Below are positions 11,906 to 21,900 of a stretch of 64,000 nt of DNA, in pieces. How positions within the stretch are numbered: the first letter of the stretch is position 1; each line of letters begins with the position of its first letter. The stretch comes from Edolisoma coerulescens. Its lineage: Eukaryota; Chordata; Aves; Passeriformes; Campephagidae. The stretch is taken from contig VWZW01004119.1 of assembly GCA_013397115.1 (NCBI GenBank), positions 310,001 to 374,000 of the forward strand. The letters are read 5' to 3'. The position numbers and the translations under genes were made by a program. The notes beneath the pieces are model-generated. The model was given only the letters and a program-made list of their open reading frames with translations. It searched no databases and was not told the origin of the DNA.

Positions 11906-13511
11906 TGAACCCTCTCGGTCTGGTGTCCTCCAGCAAGGATGGAGAATGGGTCTGAAGGATTTATTTCACCACAGCAATCACCCAAAAATGAACACCCAGA
12001 ATTAATTGGGACTTACCTCCACAGGTGTTTCTTCAATCTCTTTTCTATTTTGCTATAAGCTCCTCTACCAGCTGGTGCTCCCAACATCACCATTTTTGAC
12101 TGTTTTTTCTTCATGAATCTATAAGGGGTTGTAAGTTATCAGTCACCCAATTTTTTTTTTCAAAAGAAGCACCTCTAGGAACTAGTCTGGATATCACCAG
12201 CAATAAAATTACGCAGCATGGGACTTTTATGAGTTACATGGATCTAGATACAGTAAAAAGACTTCACCCTCAATTTTGTGTTACTCCAATGTCAGGAATT
12301 AATGCCGAAGTTTTGACAGACCCTAAATTAAAACAAACAACAGATGAAACAAACAAACAAACAAAAAATCAAACAAAATCCCCAGGCTCTTTAGTTCGCT
12401 GCAGTTTCTCCCAACCTTGCAGCAATGTGAGTTTTCCTTATGGTTGGGGGAAAAATTAATAGTTACCATGGAAATTGCCACAAATCTTCAGACTCCTTCA
12501 AGCTACAGAGCGTGTTTATAAAGACACACACAGAATCCACTTGTCATTAAAGAACTTAGGCAACAATATAACTACATTTTCCCAAGTTTTACAACGTATT
12601 TCACAATAATTTGCTCTGCCCTTGTTCTCAGTACAGAGGCAATATTAGAATGATAATGACTTACATGCTCTGTCATAGTTTACTACTCTGACCTTTTCAG
12701 TATTCTGCCTTTTGAAAGCTTGACAGGGCCGCCTCTCCTGGTCACTTTAACATGGCAGAGAGCTGGGACCAAGGAAAGAAAGGGGTAACAGCAATGGACA
12801 CTCTGCCAAATTCTCTTAAGCTTTAAATAACCTTAGTGTAACTCATCATTTCTGGGGTGTATTTAAACAGATTTCCTGTCTTTCTCCCAGCAGTTTGTGT
12901 CCCTGGAATTGCACTGGTCATCCAGAGCATTGACTTACCCGCAGTAGGTGCATTGGGAAGTGAGAGGTCTACACCCACACTTTACCACTTGAATATCAGT
13001 TTGGCCTTTTGAATTATTCATCAGCTCAGGAACAAAGTCAGATTTAGGTCCCAGATGACCAGATGTCTCTTTTCTCAGCATGTAGAACTTTTTTGTTGTT
13101 TTTTTGAAATGCGTATGGCAGACCCCAGGCCCGTCCCCTTAGACATATGCAGCACTTACTTTATTTTGTAGGACAGCAGACTTTTTTCAGCTGCATTTCC
13201 TGCTGCCAATTCCCCTATAAATCATCAGGAGTGTGAAGGAAGCTCCACAGGGCCAGTGCACAACCTGCTGCACAAGTGTGGGGTCACAGGTAGACATGCT
13301 TGCATTGAGTGTGTTCCTCCCATTCCCTCATTTCTTAGAGCATAAAGAGTCAGAGAAAGGTCCAAAAGAGAGTCATTGCCAACTCTCCTTTCCCTTGTGT
13401 ACCTTTTTTGGTTGTACAAAGCCATATTCTTCTTGAAATGAGGGCACAAAAGGGCAGGAGCCGCTGAAAGCAGTGGAAAGCTTGTGATGGAGGGAGCGGT
13501 TGCAGGGATCA
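11906..13511. other. Unique non-coding DNA
   Basis: No gene is supported. Contains an AAAC-rich microsatellite; otherwise unique sequence. Confidence 0.6.
12331..12379. repeat. (AAAC)n-like microsatellite, interrupted
   Basis: Two blocks of AAAC/ACAA units separated by ACAGATG, degenerating to the right. Confidence 0.85.
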
Positions 13512-13708
13512 AAGAATCACAGAATCATTTAGGTTGGAAAAGACCTCCAGGATCATCGAGTCCAACCTGTGACCAAACACCACCCCGACAACTAATCCAG
13601 AGCACTGAGGTTTCTGCAACACCTCCAGGGGCTCCACCAGCTCCCTGGGCAGCTCCTTCCAATCCTTAACAACCTTTTCAGTGCAGAAATTCTTCCTGAT
13701 GTCCAACC
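13512..13708 (-). mobile_element. CR1 LINE 3' fragment, antisense (third lineage)
   Basis: The left end AGAATCACAGAATCATTTAG is the complement of the CR1 terminal repeat, followed by the complement of GATCCTGGAGGTCTTTTCCAA. On the minus strand the ORF2 tail reads WLDIRKNF..EKVVKDWKELPRELVEPLEVLQ. The tail segment between ORF2 and the terminus differs from the other copies here, so it belongs to a separate CR1 subfamily. Similarity may extend weakly to about 13780. Confidence 0.9.
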
Positions 13709-14079
13709 ACAATGTGCACAGTGGAAGGGGTTCCTTGTCTCCTGGGACGGTCACTCCCCATCCCAACCTTTTGATGTGCAGCACTGAGGAGCAGCCAGGC
13801 TGACACTAACCCCTGGTTTTAGAGATTCAAAGGGAGCTCTCAGCCTCCTGCTGCTCAACCTGACTTCCCTCAAACACTCCCCTGATGCTGCTCCCTGCCT
13901 TCCCACAGCTGAGGTGGGGATTGAGCCACTTTCACCCTTTCACATCTCCATCTCACATCTGTCCTCTCCAATATTACTTGCAGGTGTTTTGAGAAGACCC
14001 CCACACACTTCAGGCTGCCTTTTCTTTCCCCTTCCCACTGCTCTGAAATAGGCTGCCCTGTACATTAGATCTGCAATGT
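13709..14079. other. Unique non-coding DNA, C-rich
   Basis: A pyrimidine-rich, moderately GC-rich stretch. It could hold a further, heavily decayed upstream part of the adjacent antisense CR1, but I cannot align it confidently. No gene. Confidence 0.5.
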
Positions 14080-14290
14080 TGAGCTCCTCCAGTACACCAC
14101 TTCAATAAAAACCAGGTGTTCCGCCGCTTTCCTGCGGGATCCTATCCCGCTGCCAGGCATGTGCTCTGCAGAACACCCTGGTGTGGTGATGGAAGAGTTA
14201 ATGATCTCCAAGCCTACTGCTCGAGGATTATTTAGCACACCAGGTGCCTGCTGCACTCTTACTGGCGAGGAGAGCATGGGAACAGAGATG
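14080..14290. promoter_or_regulatory. Candidate regulatory patch with E-boxes and hairpin
   Basis: Two CAGGTG E-boxes (about 14113 and 14242) flank a CpG-bearing segment that contains a perfect 7-bp inverted repeat at 14134-14150. A TTAATGATC homeodomain-like site lies at about 14198. The patch is motif-dense and CpG-retaining relative to its neighbours. Enhancer function is inferred, not shown. Confidence 0.3.
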
Positions 14291-15511
14291 AATCAGGGCT
14301 GCAGCTGTGTGAGAGAGGGGCCTGGGAGCTGGTGAGGGAGCTGTGAGACAATCAGGATCTCCCTAGGACCCTCTGCTCTTTACACAAACACAGAGCATGT
14401 GCTGAGCAAACCCCAGTGGGCCCCGGCCACGCCAGCACCTGCCTTCTGAGGGCTTCACCTTCCTGGGGAACACCAGGACCCTCAAAGTCTGCTGGTCCTC
14501 AGATTTGTGCAGGTGCTCATCACTGCCTTTCACCTGTTGCTTGTAAAGCTGCTCTGCTCAAGTACAAAGACTTTCTGTGGCTGTAGGGAAGTGTAAATTT
14601 TTCTTTGACTTTCAGTTCCTCTTATCTTCACAAGAGTCAGACTTCAAGACACCTAAAAGTTCTTATTGCTCTTCTTGAGTTCTCTTCTCCACCTGCAGCT
14701 TCCTCTTCCTTCAGAGAATGGTTTGATTTTGGAGTTTTTTGGTGGGTTTTGTGTTGGTTTTTTTTTTTTTTTTCCTAAACAGTACCGAATTTGATACCGT
14801 AAACAATTCCTACTTTGAATTTTGACTTCACACAAATGAACAAAACCAGGGAACAACCTGTCACACACGGGAATGCAGGGGAGACCCTCACATGATACCA
14901 GGAAAAGTAACTGGAATTGTAAAAGTCATGGGACCAGGTGTCTGTCTTAGGTACCAACCTCAGGCACAAGAAGCTCAAGAGAGGAATGAATCTCAGAACT
15001 GTCCCAGGCCAGTGGGACTTCCCATTATCTTTTCATCAGAGTCAGTGGAAAGCTAATCCTCAGATCCAATCCTGTATGATGTGATTTGTGTAGTTCATAA
15101 TGTAAACAACAAATAAATCTCTAGGGTTTCAGCCAGCTTGTCAAAGAAAAGAGATTTTTGATAATTAAAGTATTGAAGGAAAACCAATATGGAAAACACA
15201 CTGTACCACTCCCAGGGAAGGAAGTTTTTGATCCATCTGAGCATCTTTCCTGTGCTTAACTGTATCAGAAAAATCCATAGTGATAAACTCTCTATCTCTA
15301 TAAAAGTTTTGCTCTGAATGAGATAATTATGGTTTCTCTGGTACATCACCTCTCTCGTCCCATGGGGCTAAATATGATACACACAGTGAAGGTAATGCAG
15401 ATCTCCCTGTGTGGTCTCGTTATAGAGATCTCCATCTACAGCTCCCCTGCCCTGGAGGTACAAAAAATGATTTCATGTCAATGCATCGGGTGGGAGGGAA
15501 GCTACAAGACT
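14291..15511. other. Unique non-coding DNA with poly-T tract
   Basis: No gene is supported. Contains a run of sixteen T at 14758-14773; otherwise unique sequence. Confidence 0.6.
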
Positions 15512-15672
15512 TAGAACCATGGACTAGCTTGGGTTGGAAGGGGCCTTGAAGCTCATTTCATTCCAACCCCCTGCCATGGGCAGGGACACCTTCCACTATC
15601 CTGGGTTCCTCCGAGCCCCATCCAACCTGGCCTTGGACTCTTCCAGGGATGGGACATCCTACTTCATCTCCT
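15512..15672 (-). mobile_element. CR1 LINE 3' fragment, antisense
   Basis: Contains the complement of the CR1 tail: GGGTTGGAAGGGGCCTTGA, CCCTGCCATGGGCAGGGAC, then CCAACCTGGCCTTGGAC. The homology ends abruptly after the GGGATGGGACATCC segment, so little or no ORF2 remains. The terminal octamer repeat at the left is degraded. Confidence 0.9.
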
Positions 15673-16794
15673 CTCTTTTCTTTTCCTTGCCTGACTTATG
15701 AAACAAAGAAAAATTAATAATAAAATTAAAAAAAAAATTAAAAACCCACTTCACTCCAGAGGCTGAAAGAGCAGAAGGGAGAGTGGTGGCACAAGTCCCT
15801 TGGGATCTGCAGTCTGTGCAAAGGACTCTACATACTCATCCCACATGCAGCTAAAGGACATTTTAGATACCCTTCTTTTCCATATTTGATACCCCAGAAC
15901 AGAGTCACTGCCTCCCCACTGCCCCCACATGCTCTGACATCAGCTGGTTTCCCCATCCTGCAGAAGTGAGGTAGGTCCTCCCTGCAGCTACTGCTGGCAC
16001 CGAGGGAAGCATTCATGGTACACCCTAAGGTAATCCCTGAGTGACTCTTACTACCGTGTATCCCATATCCAACTCTTTTTCCTTCTCTGTTCTCTGCTTC
16101 ATGAGTTTCTTTTCACTTTCCTCAGTGTTTACTGTACTTTGAATAGTTCTGTGGCTACCATCCATAGGAGAACCATGGGAACTGGCAGGCAATGAATGAC
16201 TGGCATGCAAAAGGGTTTTTTTGGGTTTTTTCTTTCCCCTTCTTCTCCTACTTCTCCTTCTTGAAAACAACCTTGGCGAGCCATCAGATGAAAAAAATCT
16301 ATTCTTCTGCCAGCTCCTGCCCGGTGCCAGTGTCAGGCTATTTAAAGCTCTCTGAGAAGTGGTTTGGGGGAAGGTAGCACCAAAGCAGCAGATCGAGCTG
16401 CATCTTTTCCCTCCATATAAAAAAAAAAAAGCCCCCCCCAAAAAAACCAGAAACCAGAGGTTGCTGAGCTCTCTTTGCTACCAGGCTTGACTTAAGTTAA
16501 ACATCCAAGCCCCTGACATAAATGTACTCTGTAGGAATCTGTAATAAGGTACTGCAGTTAAAACTAGCAACTGCATTTTCGATGCGAGAGCATAATCCCC
16601 ATTGTTACTGGGGAGTCTGGATCTTGCCACAACAGAGGGGTTTTTGTTATATTACATGCCTACCAACCAAGTCCTTTTCTTTTATAGCTCCCTATGGTAG
16701 GGAAGGGAAAAAGAGTGGATTTAAGTTTCCAGGGAGCTGTCGGCCTTTGTAATAAGGTACATGGCTCACTGCTAGTTCACAAAGGGGGTTAGCA
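15673..16794. other. Unique non-coding DNA with A-rich runs
   Basis: Contains an A-rich run at about 15710-15745 and an A12-GC8-A8 type run at 16419-16446. A 13-bp word TGTAATAAGGTAC occurs at about 16540 and again at 16749-16761. A minus-strand open frame of 138 codons at 16025-16441 is Arg/Lys-rich because of a pyrimidine tract and is not considered a gene. Confidence 0.6.
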
Positions 16795-17065
16795 CCAGAA
16801 CCGCGGTGAACTATTCATCCTGCCAGCGAGCTCAGGTGAACGCGGCGCTCGCAGCCAAACAGGAACGCTCAGCCCCATTCACCCGGTGGCTGTGTAATGT
16901 ACCACAAGCTGAAAGCTGTTCATCGAGCCAGCGGGAAATTCAGGCGTTTAGCAAGCGCTGGAACCGGAGCTGCTGTGATGGATGGTAATATCCAGACCTC
17001 TGGAGCTGCGCGGCCGGGAGCGAGCGGGCGGCTGCCACGGCTCTGGAGATCAGCGGGAGTCACGG
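16795..17065. promoter_or_regulatory. CpG islet, candidate enhancer or orphan CpG island
   Basis: Roughly two dozen CpGs lie in about 260 bases (densest at about 17005-17035), bordered on both sides by CpG-poor DNA. It contains a CAGGTG E-box at about 16833. No TATA or obvious first exon is seen next to it, and the open frames through it (up to 147 codons on the plus strand) lack any known domain. It could be an unannotated distal promoter, an enhancer, or a GC-rich relic. Confidence 0.4.
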
Positions 17066-17741
17066 GAGGATGGGGTGAGGTGTTCCTCCTCTCCTCCTCC
17101 CTGGGAAACTGCGAGCAAAAAGAGATGAATTTGATTTATTTCCCATTGTCAGCTTCGGGGAAAAGAGCAAAACTAAGAGCAGAACACACAAACAAAACAA
17201 AAGGCTTAACTCTAGAGGAAAAAAAAAAAAAAGCCTATTCCCAGGGGAGAAATGTGATACTCCCCAGCTTGCCCACTATCAGCACTCTGAGACCCGCTCC
17301 CAGCTGCTCTGCATTCTTGGGTTTCATCACTCAAATCTGAATTACAGGAGAGCGTTAACGCTGCCCCTGCTGCTCCTGCTGCTCCCCTGGTGCTGCCCCT
17401 CAGAGCCCTGCTCAGGCACCGCCAGAGTGATGCAACCTGGGCAGGTCAGAGCCCCCCACGGCAGCAGCAGACAGAGAGTCACAGACACTTGGCAGGGCTA
17501 CTGGCAGAAGTCCAAAACTCAGGGGTCCCAGAGCATACAAAACAAAATTTAATTTCTAGCAGGATGAAATTGTGTCTAAAATTGGCCAAATAAGAAGTTA
17601 TAGCATTTAGCCCTTTGAGCTGTTGGGTGCAGGTGGAGAGCAAACCCATCAGCAGCCCTCTGATCCACTCCAGGATCCCTGAAGCAACAGGGAGGAGATG
17701 TTGTCCTATAAACTGTGGCTCATCAAAACCTTTTATCTTGA
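17066..17741. other. Unique non-coding DNA
   Basis: No gene is supported. Contains a poly-A run at about 17218-17233 and CTG/CTGCTG-rich wording at about 17365-17395. Otherwise unremarkable. Confidence 0.6.
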
Positions 17742-17865
17742 GATCATAGAATGGTTTGGGTTGCAAGTAAACTTAAAGACCATCTCTTTCCAAACCCCCT
17801 CCCCATGGGCAGGGATACCTTCCACTAGACCAGGTCGCTCAAAGCCCTTTCCAACCTGGCCTTGC
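17742..17865 (-). mobile_element. CR1 LINE 3' fragment, antisense
   Basis: Begins with the complement of the terminal CCATTCTATGATC repeat, then the complements of CCATGGGGAGGG and of the GACCTGGTCTAGTGG segment. It is truncated within the tail, leaving about 120 bases and no ORF2 sequence. Confidence 0.9.
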
Positions 17866-17915
17866 TTGGTCACATCCCTCCTGTCACTCTTGACACCTCT
17901 GCTTCATTTGACAGC

Positions 17916-17950
17916 TCATTAAAAATATAAAGATCATTAAAAATATAAAG
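17916..17950. repeat. 18-bp tandem duplication
   Basis: The unit TCATTAAAAATATAAAGA is followed directly by a second copy identical for its first 17 bases. This is a recent slippage-type duplication. Confidence 0.9.
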
Positions 17951-18029
17951 CTTTCTACATATTAGTAGTTTACAGAAAACATGGCACCCTGCCCTGTATT
18001 TCCATGACATTTATGATTTCATGAAATCC

Positions 18030-18090
18030 AATAACACGTTAGTTGAGGAAACTGAGGCACTGTTGGATAAAGAGGCTTGCAGAAGAGAAA
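18030..18090 (+). mobile_element. MIR/CORE-SINE-like fossil, weak
   Basis: The word GAGGAAACTGAGGCAC at 18045-18060 is the hallmark segment of MIR-type SINEs (after the ACAGATG box). Flanking bases are only loosely similar, including a later CTTGC. Very old and short; a chance match is possible. Confidence 0.45.
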
Positions 18091-18900
18091 GGACAAATCG
18101 CTGCCTATCCATAGAGGGAATTTGGTAGGAGATGATAATCCTCATTTCCACTTTAATGCATTTTACCCCAGCTACACACTGCCCAAAGCCACCAAGGTGC
18201 TCAATACTGATAGTGCAGCACGAGCTCTATGTGCCAGAGCAAGTCCTGTTGATAAAAGGACAACAAACTGCTAAAGCTCTGCCTGAACTTTCTCCCCACC
18301 TGCTGCTCTTAAGGCTTTCCCTGAGGACTGGGAAAAGCACCCCTGAAGCTTCAGCATCCCCTCTTCAGTGATTTGGCATGGCCACCTCACCTCCGTCTTC
18401 CCGGAGATCCCGTGCTGGCTGAGAGCGGCAGGGATTACCCTGGCTGCTCATCCCCCCTTGACCTTCCTGCCTCTGCTATCACAGCTGTCTGTCGCTGCCA
18501 GCTCACAACAGCACTTCATGAAAAGGGGACAGCAAGGAAATCAGACAGTGACCCAGAGCTGGCAGGGAGTGGGGAGAACACAGCTCCAACTCCAGCCCCG
18601 AGCCTTGGCTGTGGAGTGGGATTTACATAATAATTAACTCCGATATTCTTGGACAACTCACTTTCTGTGAGATGCAGATGATTCCCCCGTACACCCTTAA
18701 AAATCTGTCTAGCTAACGGATCCAAAAATCCAACACCTGTGTGTCAGCACGAACAGCTGTACACTTGCCACCGCTCCTCTCGCTGCAGAGGATGCCACAT
18801 GCCAGTTGCTTTACTTAGAGCGTGTGGGGAGGCCAATCCATTAGAGAGAGAACACAGCATAATTAAGAAGCAACATGCTTTCTTGTTCCTGCTGCCCTAA
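18091..18900. other. Unique non-coding DNA
   Basis: No gene is supported. Open frames of 65 to 89 codons overlap in three frames at 18077-18725 with no recognisable protein. Confidence 0.6.
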
Positions 18901-18939
18901 TATTTTTTCTTTTTTTTTTTAGTTTTTTTTCTCCCCCTA
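18901..18939. repeat. Poly-T / pyrimidine tract
   Basis: T runs broken by single C, A or G bases and ending in CTCCCCC; low-complexity DNA. Confidence 0.9.
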
Positions 18940-19082
18940 TTTACTTTGTTTAAACAACTTTATTCTGCTGATCTTCAGGCTTGCAGGGGTAGTGAACTTG
19001 GGAGGCAGGGTCTGTTTTCCCAAGTTCTCACAGCACTCATCAGCTGGCGTGGCAGTGTAGAGAAGCTTCCAGTTGAACTACA

Positions 19083-19145
19083 TTTTTGTCTTTTTTTTTT
19101 TTATCCCTTTCTTTTTTTTTTTTTCTTTTTCTTCCCCCCTTTCCC
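19083..19145. repeat. Long polypyrimidine tract
   Basis: About 60 bases of nearly pure T/C with runs of twelve or more T and a terminal C run. Together with the tract at 18901 it makes the plus strand strongly pyrimidine-biased just upstream of a CpG-bearing patch. Confidence 0.9.
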
Positions 19146-19194
19146 TGAGAAATATCCTCAACAAGAAAGATCTTCTTGGAATAAATAACAGGAG

Positions 19195-19490
19195 ACACAA
19201 AGGGCGCAGAATCTAAACACGCGCATTGCTGTACGACGGCAACAAATGATTACATCCACCCCGAAACATCCATGGACGCTCATATTTGTTTTCATTGCAT
19301 TCCAGATATCAGTTGCAATCACTCTCTATATATTTCGTTCTCTCTCTTGCTTTGTGGGTGTGTGTCTGTGCTCCCTTTACACACGGAACAGAAGAAACAT
19401 TTTGCTAAAGTACGCTTTATCTTCAAAACCTGTGCTCCGTGCGATGCACACTGTGTATAAAAATGCGAGCTAAAAAGGGGGTTTTAAATC
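19195..19490. promoter_or_regulatory. Candidate regulatory patch, CpG-retaining
   Basis: About thirteen CpGs are spread over 290 bases of otherwise AT-rich sequence, including an ACACGCGCATTG core at about 19217. Unlike a CpG island the GC content is low, so the CpGs stand out against background decay. That pattern is common in conserved non-coding elements. Function is inferred only. Confidence 0.3.
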
Positions 19491-20492
19491 CATTTGGAGC
19501 CATAATGTGAATTTATCTTCACATGAATAATTTGCACCAGTATTCCTAATTTGGCAAGCAAAGAGAGCAGCATAGCTTCACAAGCCATAGTACCTTTGTG
19601 CTCTTAATCCTCATGGGGCTACCTATACTTGTCTTTCTGTACATTGGATCACTGCTAGTGGAGGTCTGAAAAGCATCTCCAGCAATCTTTAATTCATGTG
19701 ATTAAAAATTCAAAAGAAGCCCTTGTACCAGCTGTTAAACTATGTTAGTAAGCTGTAATTCAGAGTTCAAATCCCAGCAAATTGAAGGTTAGGTTAACAG
19801 GATCATTCAGTGGAACTGCATTATATCGTAGCAACTAGAACAGTAGGTGGATTGTTTTGTACATGCTCATTTGCAGAAGATAAACTAAGGATGAGCAAAC
19901 TCAGAGCACTGCAAACCTTGCCTTGGATTTATTTTCCCCCCTTCTCTTTCTGTGACATGATTTTTTTTTAGAGACTGACAGATGAAACCAACTGTGGGTT
20001 TTGTTTAATCTTTGCACAGATAGAAGCAGAATAAAATCAGCATGAAGTGTTTTGTTTAAGATTATCTGGAATCTGAGCAATGCATTTTTCATCTCTGAGA
20101 CTAATTATTTTAAATATTACAAAGGTGAAATGAGTTTGATGGTCTTAAGTCTACTGTTCATTGTCCTTCAGCAAATACAGAGAAAGTAGATGAGAAAAGA
20201 AATCCACCTTATTTAGCACAGTTTGATATGATTATTCTTTGCTCACACTGGTCCCAAGGTAAACTTGCAGAAAGTCTGGAAGAATCAACCTTAAGTGCAA
20301 GTAAGGCTGAAAGTCTTATGTTTGATTACAATTATTATTTATTATTAACACCACAATAGTCATTAGTCTTCAGCTGAGACTGAAATGCTGTTGTGGAGAG
20401 TGTTGCATAAAAAAGTGACATTATTTGCTCTACAGTGCTTACAGGCTCTGCAGCTTTACAGGGCTTGCAGGGAGAAGGTGAGAAACAGGATG
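19491..20492. other. Unique AT-rich non-coding DNA
   Basis: No gene is seen. The word GTTCAAATCCCAGC at about 19766-19780 resembles the tRNA-type B box of a MIR SINE, but nothing around it supports an element. Confidence 0.55.
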
Positions 20493-20625
20493 TAATATCA
20501 TCTTTAGTTTGCAGATGGGGAATTATGGCACAAAGTGTCTTTCCCAAAACCACACAGGAAGCGTGCAGAGCTAGAAGCTGAATCCTGATCTCCTGGAGGC
20601 TTTAACCAAAATACCATCCTTCCTG
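20493..20625 (+). mobile_element. MIR/CORE-SINE-superfamily fossil
   Basis: In order the sequence shows TTTGCAGATGGGGAATTATG, GGCACAAAGTG, TTTCCCAAAACCACACAGGA, then GCAGAGCTAGAAGCTGAATC, ATCTCCTGGAGG and TTTAACCAAAATACCATCC. This is the ordered wording of old amniote MIR-type SINEs (GATGGGGAAACTGAGGCACA..CCAAGGTCACACAGGAAG..AGATCTCC..TTAACCA). It is diverged, consistent with great age. The exact subfamily cannot be set by eye. Confidence 0.7.
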
Positions 20626-20763
20626 TCTATTGAAAGAATCACATATTATATAATAGGCTGTAAAGCGACCTTTGAGGAGCCCTGACTCCCAAACTCGATG
20701 TGGTCCTGTGCCTGTGGTACCCAACAAAACAATTAGCCCATGTAAAATATCCTCATAAAGTCT

Positions 20764-20808
20764 TGAACTCCATGATCTTAGAGGTGTATTTAACAATTCT
20801 ATGATTCA
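20764..20808 (+). mobile_element. CR1 LINE 3' terminus, tiny
   Basis: Reads GAACTCCATGATCTTAGAGG, then TATTTAACAATTCTATGATT, matching only the last 45 bases of a CR1 including the terminal octamer. Extreme 5' truncation. Confidence 0.75.
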
Positions 20809-21741
20809 CTCTTGTGTTTCTGGTGAATTTGTTAAGGTGGGTTTTGTAAAACAGAGGGAAACTGGAAAAGGAGACAAACCAGTGGGAAAGGCAAGGAAGG
20901 GTTGATAACTTGCTCAGGATGGCAGGAGGGAGAGGGGCAGCAGCCTTTTGTGGTTACAGGGTAATATTGGGGGACAAAGCTTCCCAGTAAAAGCAGCCAG
21001 GAAAACTATGTCTTTCAAATTCAGAAGAAAAGATGCTAAAGGAGAAAAAGTGCTGAGGATAGGAGTGTCGGGGATTCTGGCAGAGGGAAAGGTGAGCTGA
21101 AGCTGAAGAGAAGCTTGGTAGGAAGAAAAGACAGGAGTTTTAGGACTACAGCCCTCCTGTCAAAGCATAAGAATTTTTGCATAAGTTGCAAAGGAATAAA
21201 GATTTAAAAATTATTTTTGCAATTTTGCCTTCTAGCTGTTGGTAAGATACCACCTAGTGAAAGCCCCAAAAAACTTTGTTGTCCTTCCAGGGATGCACTG
21301 ACGGGTTGGAAGAAAGAAGACATCTGCTTATGAGTCTTTTGGCTGCAGCACCTACGAACTTTGATCGAGCAGTTCCTTTTAATTTCCCACCTGAGACAGC
21401 ATTTCTCCTGAAATAACTAAAAGTCCTGGCCATTCTTCCCAATAGAGGTCTTCAAATAAATTTATAAAAACCAAACCAAACCAAACAAACAATTAAAAAT
21501 TGCTTGTGACCAGCACGATTGCCTGCACGTGGAGGATGTGTGGTTGGTTCCTGCCATTAAAACCCTCCAGTGACAAATCCCTCCCACTGTGGGTCAGATG
21601 TCATGTCTATACACATGGCACTCCCCAAACAATTTTAATGCTACATCAAACACGGTGTTTAAAAATAACTTTGTCTAACCAAGGACTGAGCAAAACTTGT
21701 GAAGGACTTGGCCTCGTAATTTAGAGTCATCATCATCAACA
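20809..21741. other. Unique non-coding DNA
   Basis: No gene is supported. Purine-rich at about 20840-21130. A CAAAC-type microsatellite of roughly five units lies at 21466-21492. Confidence 0.6.
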
Positions 21742-21900
21742 GACTTTCACTTGGATAGCACCTTTCATTCAAAGATCTCAGAACACTTAATTTAATTAAG
21801 CCTTTCAACAATGCCATAATGCAGCCAAATGTTATAATAACTGCTTGTAGAGGTTTGAATCTGAGACAAAGAGAGGTTAAACGAGTCTCCCAATGTCCCA
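21742..21900 (+). mobile_element. MIR/CORE-SINE-like fossil
   Basis: Contains GATAGCACCTTTCATTCAAA, GATCTCAGAACAC, AATTAAGCCTTTCAACAATG and, further on, GAGACAAAGAGAGGTTAAAC followed by CCCAATG. This is the order of the old amniote SINE type (AGCACCTTTCATC..GATCTCAAAGCGCTT..TTAAGCCTCACAACA..GCACAGAGAGGTTAA..CCCAAGG). It is heavily diverged. Confidence 0.6.

Noticed and set aside
19766..19780. MIR 5' tRNA-type motif (GTTCAAATCCCAGC)
   Set aside because: Suggestive, but with no downstream core or flanking similarity it is too short to call.
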